From Bryopsis sp. KO-2023 (Eukaryota > Chlorophyta > Ulvophyceae > Bryopsidales > Bryopsidaceae), in the NCBI GenBank assembly GCA_030272585.1, contig BSYQ01000011.1:3658001-3722000 (forward strand): 64,000 bases of DNA, given 5' to 3'. The notes under the pieces were generated by a model. The model saw only the letters and a list, made by a program, of their open reading frames with translations. It ran no database searches and was not told the DNA's origin. A program made the translations under genes and the position numbers. Below, piece after piece: positions 34,768 to 44,456 of the stretch; the stretch's first letter is position 1, and each line of letters starts with the position of its first letter.

Positions 34768-35209
34768 GGGCCTGTTCAGATTGAACGAACGAACGCGCAA
34801 AACCGCCCACGTGCGGCGACACGTCGGAAATTTTACGTGTTTTCGAACGAACGCGCAAACGAATCTGCATCCCGTTCGTTCGTGTTTTTTGAACGAACGA
34901 ACGCGCAAATCTTACGTAATTTGGAACGAACGTGCAAACTCGCAGCCAAACCAAAACAGGGCCCCGTTCGCGCCGCCGCAGACGTTCGTCGCGTCTGAAA
35001 GAGCGTCACGCGGCGGCAAGACCCATCCCGCGCGACCAGCGCGAACTTTCGAGTTGACTCACTTGCTCGTTAATCACGAAAATGATCGCACAGCACCAAA
35101 ATTAGCGTCATCACCCGTTCGTTCGTGTGGTGTCGTTATTCGATCTGAACACGAACGCGCGTTCGTTCGTTCGTTAGTAAGCGCGCGTTCGTTCAATCTG
35201 AACAGCCCC
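34768..35209. mobile_element. MITE-like element A, 442 bp
   Basis: Terminal inverted repeats begin GGGCCTGTTCAGATTGAACG on the left; the reverse complement of the right end begins GGGGCTGTTCAGATTGAACG. The element is flanked by TTA on both sides (34765-34767 and 35210-35212). TTA target duplication and G-rich ends fit a PIF/Harbinger-derived (Tourist-type) MITE. The interior is rich in the unit GAACGAAC and its complement GTTCGTTC. No transposase is encoded. Confidence 0.9.
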
Positions 35210-35212
35210 TTA

Positions 35213-35466
35213 GAGCATCCCCACCGCGGAACTCATCCTCATCTCAACTCGCCCACGTGCGAGCGAATCGCGACTATCGTTACGAATTCGTAGCGAAGTT
35301 ACGTGATTTTCGAGCTGAGAAAGTGAGGCCGACCTCATTTCGGTAACTCGAAATTAGGCCGGCCTCATTTCCTCAGCTCGAAATCACGTAAATTCGTAAC
35401 GATAGTCGCGATTCGCTCGCACGTGCGCGAGTTGAGATGAGGATGAGTTCCGCGGTGGGGATGCTC
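35213..35466. mobile_element. MITE-like element B, 254 bp
   Basis: An almost full-length foldback: the left end GAGCATCCCCACCGCGGAAC is exactly repeated, inverted, at the right end, and complementarity continues for about 90 bp with small gaps. It is flanked by TTA at 35210-35212 and 35467-35469, again fitting Tourist/Harbinger target choice. It shares each flanking TTA with a neighbouring element, so it sits directly against A and C. Confidence 0.92.
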
Positions 35467-35469
35467 TTA

Positions 35470-35626
35470 GGGATGTTCAGCAATTCAACGATAGCACTAT
35501 TTCGACGTTATTACTAATCGAAATAGCGTCGTTGGGGCGAGTCGTGGGCGAAAACGATAGCAAAACACGCTATTTCGCTTAGTAATAACGTCGAAATAGT
35601 GCTATCGTCGAATTGCTGAACATCCC
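35470..35626. mobile_element. MITE-like element C, 157 bp
   Basis: Foldback with roughly 48-bp arms: GGGATGTTCAGCAATTC on the left matches the inverted right end GAATTGCTGAACATCCC. The arms continue through a GATAGCACTATTTCGACG block. The left flank is TTA and the right flank is TAA, so the duplicated target may be TA (Stowaway-like) rather than TTA, or one base has mutated. Its tip resembles that of element A (GGG..TGTTCAG). Confidence 0.9.
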
Positions 35627-35629
35627 TAA

Positions 35630-37211
35630 TAGATTATTTTCCCCAAGTGGCGCCCCCTGTGGCTTGCAGAAAGCCGTGTTTGTCAACTGTCGAACTAGAG
35701 CACACGAGCAACCGGTCCCTCCGCATGGCTGCTTGTACTCCTTGCGGTTAACCCCAACCCTTTCTTCACCGGTCGCCTTGATTTCGGTCGATCGCATCTC
35801 GACGGTGGCTCAGGAGAAGTGAGAAAGACAAGGAACACAAGTTGAACAACACTTATTCTGTGACCCTCTGTACCTTTGCGGAACAATCTGTGGGGATCAG
35901 CAAAGCCTGCGAAAACATGACAACGCCGTTTCCCAGAGAGGGAGAGAGGTTAGTTCTGTTGTGGCGCGTGGCGCTGTACGTTCACGCTTGGGGTCGAGAT
36001 TCCAACAGGGTACAAACTGTTGACTTCTGAACCTTCAAGAAATGGGTCTTCCAAACGCTTTCCACAGAACACCCATTCGTGGGAATCCTTCGCAGCCCCA
36101 CGCTGGGCAACACACTGTGTTGTCACACAACGAAAATTCGAGTTGCTTCGACCACCTCCTCACGATAAGACTCCCTGCATGTGAGCGAGGGCTTTAAGAA
36201 TGCACACTCCAGAGTCGGACATGTACCGTCCAAAGCTGATCAAAGGCCACGCACAGCACGAGCTGTCAAGAATCTTTTGGCTCGTTCTGTATTCGCGACC
36301 ATTGTCCGTTTTATGGGTATTTGGAGACCTGGTCGCGCCTTGGACGCCCCGCCGTTGCAGGAAGAAACGTCAGATGGTGAGCTCAGATCCTGAGACTGTG
36401 GTCCAGTTAATTTTCCACCCGAAGGCGCGACATGCACGCAATGGGTTAGGAATGCAACCGGTACCATTGTTGTACCAGTGTGATGTATGTGAGGATGCCC
36501 ATGTGCGGCGTCTTTTTTTAAGGAACAAGTTTCCCGTAAGTCGTCGACTGATGTCCCGGTGGGTAGAGGCTAAATCATGTCGCGGTGTGTTTGGGTCGTC
36601 GAGAAGCACCTTCGCGCCCCCACCATTTCGTCGCCGATCTGATAATAGATTTACAGCGAACAAGGTTTAGGGGGGAGTGCAGGCATTGTGGTTGGTTGGT
36701 GCTTTCGCTCGTCCGTTGGGGTTGCAACTGATGGGACATCTGTACCTTGAGATGAAAATTATCAGAAGAGAGAACATGTGTGAGCGAAAGCGCAGAAACC
36801 TCAGCGCCATTCAATGAATGGCGCATGCGCTGCTGTGGGTTATTACTGTCTCCGCGGTGTGCGCGCGAGGCCCAAATGGCTGCCGATCTCTCACAAAAAT
36901 AAGTGATGTTGGTGTTCTTTGTTTTTGACCTGGACTTCGTTGACACGCCGGTGCAGCCCCACTGCGAAGTTGGCATTCACTAGAAATCCAGTTGCGTTCC
37001 AGTACATCATTTTTCCAGGGGCCTCCACCCTGCTCGCTGGTTTTTTTTTAAATATGGATCGATTTGTTGCCATCCCCTCCTGCGCGCCGTCGTTGAACAG
37101 CGCGGCCAAATCACTCACCGCGACGACACCACGAAGGGCGGCTATTGCTCAAGGGACTCACCTACTGTGTTGACGCCGCAGCAGGGGGAAGAGCGCACCA
37201 GTGGCGAGTCG
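35630..37211. other. region upstream of the F-box gene, no confident gene
   Basis: A fairly GC-balanced stretch with several open frames of 60-160 codons on both strands, including a plus-strand frame at 36200-36670. None matches a family I know and none shows a clear exon chain. The part nearest 37211 is presumably the promoter and 5' UTR of the F-box/WD40 gene. A short upstream frame at 37053-37173, starting MDRFVAIPSCAPSLNSAAKS, could be an alternative 5' exon. Confidence 0.4.
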
Positions 37212-38324
37212 ATGGCCAGCGGGTTCTGCGGGCCCAACCCAAGTCGCGAGGTATCCACCGAGTTTCCTTCGAACGTGTTGGTTCGTCTGTTCGCGAAATT
37301 GCCTGGACATATCATCGCACGGTGCGCGTGCGTTTCGAAACGCTGGAACGAAGCTGCGAACGGGGAGGTGGTGTGGTTGCAAGCGTTCAGACGTGACTTC
37401 GGTCCCCTTCCCCACAGCCGCGCTGGAAACGTCGTGCACTGGAAGAAGGAATATCAACTGGAATATGCATGGAGGTATGACACTACCGTGGAGCCAACGA
37501 TCCTTTTGGACGTGGACGAATACGCCTGGTGCGCGCTGAGGAGAGGGAATTCCGTGGGGGTGGGGGGCCCTCAATACTTCAAAATCTGGGATCTGGAGAA
37601 TCAAGTGGTTGCATGCAGATGTGATGTGGGGAACAGTGACATTTGCTCGATTTGTTTCTGTGGTGAATTGTTGCTGGGGGGGGATGATAAAGGAAACCTG
37701 AGAGGGTGGGATTTGGGCACTCTGGATCTGGTTTTCAATGAGGAAGCGCATGAGGGGACAGTGCAAGCCATGGCCAACATCGGGGGGTTCATCGTGAGCG
37801 GAGGGGGGGACGGACTGATCAAACTGTGGGACAAGACTGTCTGGGAGTGTAGGAGATGCCTGTCTGGCCATGAGAGGAGTGTGAGCAGTTTGTGTGGGAC
37901 CAGCGAGGGTTTCGTTGTCAGCGGGTCGATGGATTGCACCATACGGCTGTGGGATCCGGACAGCGGGATGTGTTCGCAGGTCTTGCAGGGGCACGAAGGG
38001 GGTGTGCTATGCTTGGCAAGTTTTGAAGGGGTGTTGGTGAGCGGATCTGAGGATACGACCATACGTGTCTGGAACATCGACCAAGGGGAGTGTTTCAGAA
38101 TTTTGAATGGTCACGATGCGGAGGTCTGGGCAATATCTTTTGATGGGAAGAGAATAGGTAGTGGATCCGGAGACGAGACCGTCAAGTTGTGGGATGTCGA
38201 AGATGGGGTGTGTTATCGTACCTTTGAAGTGGGTGAGTGGGTGAGGGGGGTTTGGTGGGAAGGCGACCTGCTGGCCACATTTGGAAGCATCGTGCATGTG
38301 TGGAAGTTTGGACAAGGTCAGTGA
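37212..38324 (+). CDS. F-box/WD40-repeat protein, intronless
   Basis: Substrate-receptor type protein of SCF ubiquitin ligases. One exon encodes 370 aa from the first in-frame ATG; the frame is open further upstream to 37167. Residues about 16-62 form an F-box (EFPSNVLVRLFAKLPGHIIA, then CVSKRWNEAANGEVVW). Seven WD-like units follow, with tips such as YFKIWDL, LRGWDL, IKLWDK, IRLWDP, IRVWNI, VKLWDV and VHVWKF, enough to close a seven-blade propeller. The target is unknown. It is the only sizeable gene here without an intron, although a large antisense frame (37158-37994) mirrors it. Composition is G-rich on the coding strand. Confidence 0.9.
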   Translation: MASGFCGPNPSREVSTEFPSNVLVRLFAKLPGHIIARCACVSKRWNEAANGEVVWLQAFRRDFGPLPHSRAGNVVHWKKEYQLEYAWRYDTTVEPTILLDVDEYAWCALRRGNSVGVGGPQYFKIWDLENQVVACRCDVGNSDICSICFCGELLLGGDDKGNLRGWDLGTLDLVFNEEAHEGTVQAMANIGGFIVSGGGDGLIKLWDKTVWECRRCLSGHERSVSSLCGTSEGFVVSGSMDCTIRLWDPDSGMCSQVLQGHEGGVLCLASFEGVLVSGSEDTTIRVWNIDQGECFRILNGHDAEVWAISFDGKRIGSGSGDETVKLWDVEDGVCYRTFEVGEWVRGVWWEGDLLATFGSIVHVWKFGQGQ

Positions 38325-39207
38325 GCAGCATTAGCTGAGAGATTAACAAGAAGCCTGCAGAGCAACCCACCTGACAACACCTTATCGTGAGAAATCAGGT
38401 GCATACGTAGAGGGGGAACAGATCGGAAAAGACCAGGGGGTCAGAACCATTCAAAAGCTAGCCGGAGAGGTGCAGTTGACTGAGCTCAACTGGGTGGAGA
38501 TCCACAATATTAGGCTGCACATTCGGCCGATGCCAATACTGTGAGCCATCCCTCTGGGACGTGCCAAAAGTGGTTCTGGTCTGACGCGGCCTTTTTTTGA
38601 ATCTGGTGTTGGTTGTGCTCTGCATTTCTGTTTTTGTGTCGAAAGGGTGGGTGGGGGCGTTCTTGAGGAGCTTGGTTTTTGGAAGTTTATGGTCTTATGG
38701 GAATTGTTTCAGAGATTTTGGGTGCAGTGGACGCAGTGTCATTATGTGTGTGAAACCTGATAGAACTCAAAAATGATCAATCTTTTGTAAATAGAGCAGC
38801 CAAAGCTTTTTTTTGTCGATATCAAGATGTTGTGGAATTGGCCTGCTGTCAGTGTCCATGTGGACTTAATAAGAACAAAGGAGGGTAAAAACGAATAAAA
38901 ATAAGTCTGAGAAATCAAAATTCGCACACACGCGCACAAGGAATTTTGTGCAGACTCCCCAAACCTTTTTCTTCCAGCGATTTTCTAGGGATGTTTCCGA
39001 TCCAGTCATTCATGGACCTGATAATTTGGCGGAAAAAACGCGCACACGATGCTGCTGGATTACAGTTATCAATTTCTGTCAAACTTGCAAGACTATTTTT
39101 GCGCTTTCGTCCCAATTTTCGGAGACTCTTTGCAAACTTTCCTTTCGGGCCAAGGCACGTTATCAAAAAAGACGAGACTTTTCTTTTCGTCGGACCTTGG
39201 TGAAAGA
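38325..39207. other. spacer, no gene recognised
   Basis: The 3' flank of the F-box gene and the 5' flank of the next gene. No structured element seen apart from T and A runs. Confidence 0.45.
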
Positions 39208-40907
39208 ATGGCAGGGGGTAACGCGCGACGAGCGTCGCAAGCAAAACGTCGGATGGAAGAGACCCCAGAGTCATCTTCCGGGAGCCGCCCAGCGAAGATA
39301 CCTCGCCACACGAGGGTGGAAGAGGTCAGTTCCCAGCCGCCATATCTGATTTTGCGTTGTTTTCGTTTTGTTTTCATCTTTAGATCGATCTTTGAGCCAG
39401 GCTTCAAAAGAAAGCGGGCGAAAAGCCGTGCTGTGGTGCTTGACTCCAAGAGAGCGGTTAGGCCATGAGTACATCGACCCGCATTCCCTAGATGCGAAAC
39501 CTGGCCCGTATCAAATGTATTTAAGGATGAGTTTGCCGCGCGCGACAGGAGGAGGAGGAGGAGGAGGAGGCACACGTTGGATACCCATCCATCGGCCAAG
39601 AGGAGGAGGAGCAAAGGACTGGCTCGGAGGAGCCGGAGCACGAGACCTCCGAGGAGGTGGATAGTCCGGGATTCGACGAGGCGCGGCAAGTCGGGCTCGG
39701 ACAGGCTCAGGCTTCAGCTGAGCCATCGATTCCTGAAGCCGGGCCGTCGGGTCCTCCTACCCAGGAGGAAGACCTCTCAGCGGAGGCCAGTTTGTTGGGG
39801 CGAGCGATGGCGGAGTCCCTCCGTGAGCACGAGGAGATGCAGGCCAGAATCAGGAAGCCATTGGTTGACAAGTCCACTGAAGAGATCATCGACAAGTTCT
39901 GTGAGTCACAGGTATGTTTTTTCGGGTTTGACTTTTCTTCTTTCGAGATTCTTACACTTGTGGTGGGGTAATTGTCACAAGCAGACTTATTACTAGCCTG
40001 ATTCCTGTTGGATTTCCTTTTTCATGTCCCCTTTGGATACCGGAATTCATGACTGACCCTGTGTCTTTATTTGGTTGTGTTTTTTTCCCTACAGATTTTA
40101 TTGGGGGCTCTGTGCAAGGATTGGTTTGATTCGCTTTTCAGCGAAAAGGCTTTGAAGGAGGCACTGGTTGGATTGCTGTGGCAAGAGGAAGCTTGCAACA
40201 GATGGTTTCCTGGCACAGGTGAATATGCATGACTGAGTCCTTCAAATCAATCATGCAATTGCTGGAATTGAATGATGGATGGCCCCTGGTCGCCCTGATT
40301 CGAATTGCTTTTTGAAAAAGAATTGTATGTTTCTGGATTTTGATGTGATTTCAATTTCAATCAATTGTTATGTCACAGATGGGTACAGATTCGCCTATGT
40401 TCCATTTTGAATATATTGACAGAGGTGTCCAAAAAAAAGTCCTTCATGAGCCCATTCACAGTCTAAGTTTTTCTTCCTGTTCATACTGGGCTGCACTTCT
40501 TATAATCATCCATGGAAGCCACCAAAAATTTTGAATGCTCTGGAATCATAAATACAATAACGATAAGAAGTTCAGCATCCTTTTTTTTTTGTTTCGAGAT
40601 TTCACCTACGGTATGGTTGGCCAAACAAACGATTCTCAATGGTTTTTGACGATTCCAAACATCTGGTTTGGTTTCAGGTACCCAGCAGTACTTCAAGACC
40701 CTTACTGCAAATCTTATGGAAACTGGAGACAACCTGCTGGGTAGCAAGGAATTCGTTTCTGGGTTTAAAACCCGCATCTCCGACGAAATAAATGCTCTCA
40801 TCGGTGGCTACTCGGTGTTTCCACAAGGGGCGCCAGGAGGAGTTCCAAAAATGTTTGCTGACTTGCAGGGATCCGGAATCGAAGTCATCGATCTCCTGGA
40901 TGACTGA
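39208..40907 (+). CDS. unrecognised acidic protein, four exons
   Basis: Exons 39208-39324, 39549-39911, 40095-40218 and 40678-40907 join in phase to give 277 aa. I do not recognise the family. The N-terminus is basic (ARRASQAKRR, then SRPAKIPRH), like a nuclear localisation signal. A run of about eight Glu from a (GAG)n repeat and a long acidic Glu/Ser/Pro region (residues about 38-130) follow. The C-terminal half looks folded and helical: EEIIDKFCESQILLGALCKD, then RWFPGTGTQQYFKTL, SGFKTRISDEINALIGG and a final acidic IEVIDLLDD. Splice sites are good (gtcagt, gtatgt and gtgaat donors; cag acceptors). A nuclear or chromatin role is a guess from composition. Confidence 0.7.
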
Positions 40908-41521
40908 AATCCCTGTAAGGGGTTTCTCAGAGAAAGGAGAAATGGGGAAAAAAAAAAGGAGGAGTAAATAGGACGGCAGGCTGTGGATGTATGGGTGCCA
41001 GTTCCAAATTTTTTTTTCTGATGTGAATACGTATGCCATCAAAAGTTGGTTTTGATGTGCGCTCGAGCTGGTCGATGGGGTTGCGTTGGAAATGAGGTGA
41101 GAATAGGTGTGCCCTGAAAAAAGAAAATATGTGGAATCGAATATTTATATGTTGGTATATGGTGTGTGTGTGTGTATTTTTCCTCATTATCAATAAACGA
41201 TTCATGTTTTTCATCTTCCAGACTGAACAGAAAAAATTGGAATAAATGTTTTGGCTGCACCAGACTATTTGCTCCCTACTTCAAGAGTAACTCTCATTTT
41301 CAGTCATTGTGGTATTAATTTTTTTTTTGTGAGCTCAAATTATTTCTCTGTTTTTCTTGTAGTGGCTGGAAGAGGAAGAAAAAAGGAAACATCTGAGACC
41401 CAGGGGGGTGTGTTTTGGAGCGCCGAGGGGAAGCACATTGAGTGAATGTTTTCAAATGCAACCCCTGGGCCAGCTGCTCTAAAAACAAAGGTGGAAAGGA
41501 TATACGATCAAGAGTTCGTGA

Positions 41522-41821
41522 GTGAAAAAAGAAGAAATCGCTCAGTGGTGGGACGCAAGTAGGATTGGGGAAAAAAACTTGAAAAAAAAGAAGTTTGAAA
41601 AAAAGGGACAAAAGAAATCCAAGAAAAAAAAAGTTTGGAAAAAAGAAGAAATTGCTGAGTGGCGGGACGCAAGTAGGATTGGGAAAAAAAAACTCGAAAA
41701 AGAAGAAGTTGAAAAAAACAGGGACAAAAACTATCTCGAAAAAAAAAGAGTTCGGGAGGAAAAAATAAATCACTTAGTGACGGTATCCAACTGGGATTGG
41801 GAAATGAACTCGAAAAAATAA
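41522..41821 (+). repeat. diverged tandem repeat, about 115-bp period
   Basis: A block like GAAGAAATTGCTGAGTGG, followed by GGGACGCAAGTAGGATTGGG, recurs at 41531, 41645 and, more diverged, about 41761. A-rich spacers separate the blocks. One frame is open throughout (EEIAQWWDASRIG, then EEIAEWRDASRIG within Lys-rich sequence), but without splice or homology support I treat it as a repeat, not a gene. Confidence 0.85.
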
Positions 41822-42673
41822 GAGCTTCATGAAAAGAAAACTACAAAAAAAAACCCTTTGAAAGAGGTTCTGCAATACAATTCTTCAAAAGAGTTGTTTA
41901 ATGTTTGTTTTCTTTGTGGTCGATTTACAATGCTCATTCTTGAAGGCAGAGACATGTGTGCGAACACCTGTGGGTGTGTTTTCTCTTTGCTTTTATTGTT
42001 TCTGTCATTCTGAGCATCGGAGGGGATTGTGGGTGGTTAATTTTCTAAAATGAAAAGACGAAAATTGAGCTTGCCAGATGTTGAAACGTAAGATTGGGGA
42101 TATGCTTGCATGTGTCCATACGTCGGATGGTAGGAGTGGTTTGGTTTTCCTGTGCCATCACCACCTGAAGGTTTAGCACAGAACACTCTAGAAAAACCTG
42201 AGGAAAAGGTTGGCTCACAATAGGAATGGGTCGGCTGATGACCAAGCAACACTTGAGTCCGGGATGGGAATGCCAAGTCTTAGACTCCGGTGGTGATGGG
42301 TTTAACGGGAACCAGAAAACTGAATCCAGTGGTAGTCAGAATGGCTGTGGCAGTAGTATTGGATCTAGTGGGGAAGAGCATGAATCAAACAGTGGTGTGC
42401 AAACATGGTTCAATTATGATGAATGCTCTGGTGGTGGTGATGGGTCTGACGACAGGGGAAGTGAAGAAGGACAGTCTGAGAGCAATGGGTCCATCAGTGG
42501 CGGGTACCAGTGGAAATGCTGGATCATATGCTGGGGTGAATAGGAATGGTGTTGAGCAAGGATCTGGTTCTGGTGATGGAAGATAACTTTGGGAATGGAG
42601 ATGGCTCTGGTGAGGCTGAGAATTAATCAGATGGTGGTGGCTTGATAAAAATGAGCCAGCCACGAGGGGTCTG

Positions 42674-42799
42674 GGTCCAGAGGTGGCGACGTCTCCAATT
42701 TGAGCAGGAATGGAATTCTTCAAGTGAGCAAGAGGGGTATCAGTCTGGAGATGGGCTTGAAGGAAAGTGACGATGGTGATCAAGGGGCGGCTCAAAGAC
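42674..42799 (+). repeat. dispersed 125-bp repeat, copy 2
   Basis: Inverted relative to 11252-11376. A second, direct match (42867-42912 with 11756-11800) follows 68 bp downstream, so the two loci share two blocks in different relative orientation. Confidence 0.85.
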
Positions 42800-44456
42800 G
42801 AGAACCTGGATCCTCGAGGAGTGGCTCGGAGGAGGTTGATTGAAGGGATTGTTTGCTCAAGAGATTCAGTGGTGGATATTGGAATGTTTAATGCAGATAT
42901 GTTAATCTTGAAGATTGGGTCGATTGTCTTCTTTGCCCTTCTTCTTCCAGCAGTGATCTCTAGGGAATTTTCCTTGGAAGGCAAAATCACATTTAAAACT
43001 AAGGTTAGTTATCACATACAGTCCTTCCCTATGTGGTGCAAGTCTGTCTGTGGATAACGAAGGTTGCCAGCAATTCACCGCTTGCAAGGAGGTTGAATTA
43101 GATTGTGTTGGATGGCCCAGCACCACTCATAGGACACCCAATGCACACTTGGATAAAATCGAAAAGCGTTGGAACAGCAATGATGGACCCAGTGGCAATC
43201 TCGACTAGAAAATGGGAAAGATAATGCATGTTTAGAGCTTCTTGTTGGACAGCAGAACCAATAAGGTCGGTAAGAAGCATTAAGGCCCAACCAGGGGTGT
43301 GCAATGTGCGATGTACAATTACGCACACGTGAATCGTGCGGGCAGGACTGACAAAGTGCACGCCCACGTAAGAGTCTGCAAAAAGAAAACCATCGAAAAT
43401 CAGATTCTGTCTGGAAACATCCACAATTTGCTGGTTCGGGGAAATTTTATCTGGAAATGCCTATCGATATGGAAAAAGTTTGTTTTAGTGAATACATTGC
43501 AGTGATTACTTCAGCTTGGTCTAGAAAGGCACCCAAAACTAACATGCAGGAAGTACACAAGAAGCCCGTTCATAAACAGGCACTATCGATTGAATCGTGC
43601 ACGATACACATCGAGGAAAGTATTGTTCAAAACCAAAGCCAAATTTCTTAGGATTAGACACAGACATCTTACAGAAAAAGGCCACCTTGTGAGGGGGCGC
43701 TTGCACCACTCAGACATGCAAGTTCGAGCCACCAGGCTTTGCTGGAATTCTTGTTCTGTCCGTTGTCAGGCCTTGTCTTTCAGCGAAAAAAAACTCTCCG
43801 CTGCGAACTAAATATTAATGGTTGCATTTGCATTTGTCTTTGTTTTTTTTTTTCCACATCAAGGAAAAAAATTGCTCAGTTTAGGACTGATTTCAATCGT
43901 TGGTGCCCTCCAGGGGATGTGGTTTGATTCCCAAAGGTATCTAAAAATAGATGTATTGCAGCCCCACGGAAAAGTCACACACAAATGGCCAGCCAGCCAC
44001 CCCCAACCCAAGCCTGTTGATTTTCGTCATCAAGCATCACGTTGTGTAAAATCGGAGTGATCAGGATCAATTAGTGTGAGTTTACGCATGGTAGACTTGA
44101 GTGAGTGGTGAGAGGATGGGAAGGATTGGTCATAGCCTATGACTCATAGGATTTGGTCGAGATAACGTACGAGAAAAGTGTGCGGAAAGAGGGCGGAGTC
44201 AGACGGCAAGGGGCTCCTGCTGTTCTCGTGTCCTTGTAAAACTGGACGACAACAACAACGAAACTGGAAAAGTGGTCTATTGGCCTTCGGCCGTCGCACA
44301 CTACGGATCGTTCGGATCCATGTCACGTTAACTCTTTTCACACGTTGTGTCAGGAAGATTCCACCAGGTAATCGACCAGGGGGGAAATCCACCCCTTTTC
44401 CAAGATGATCATGAGGCGCATGCTCCCGTTCCACGCTCCACTCGTTCTTCCCAGCG

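Larger units (their letters stand above)
40908..44456. other. repeat-rich intergenic region
   Basis: Contains a lysine-coding tandem repeat (41522-41821), a Gly/Ser/Asp-coding stretch around 42226-42586 made of GGTGGTGATGGG-like units, and the second copies of the repeats seen near 11.3 and 11.8 kb. From 43000 to 44456 only short frames are present and I recognise none. The final 300 bp precede the nucleotidase start. Confidence 0.45.

Noticed and set aside
37158-37994. 278-codon minus-strand frame
   Set aside because: Antisense to the F-box/WD40 gene, whose seven WD units and F-box are unambiguous on the plus strand.
42226-42586. Gly/Ser/Asp-rich open frames as a structural protein gene
   Set aside because: They come from GGTGGTGATGGG-like low-complexity DNA with several frames open; no start context, splice sites or homology support a gene.
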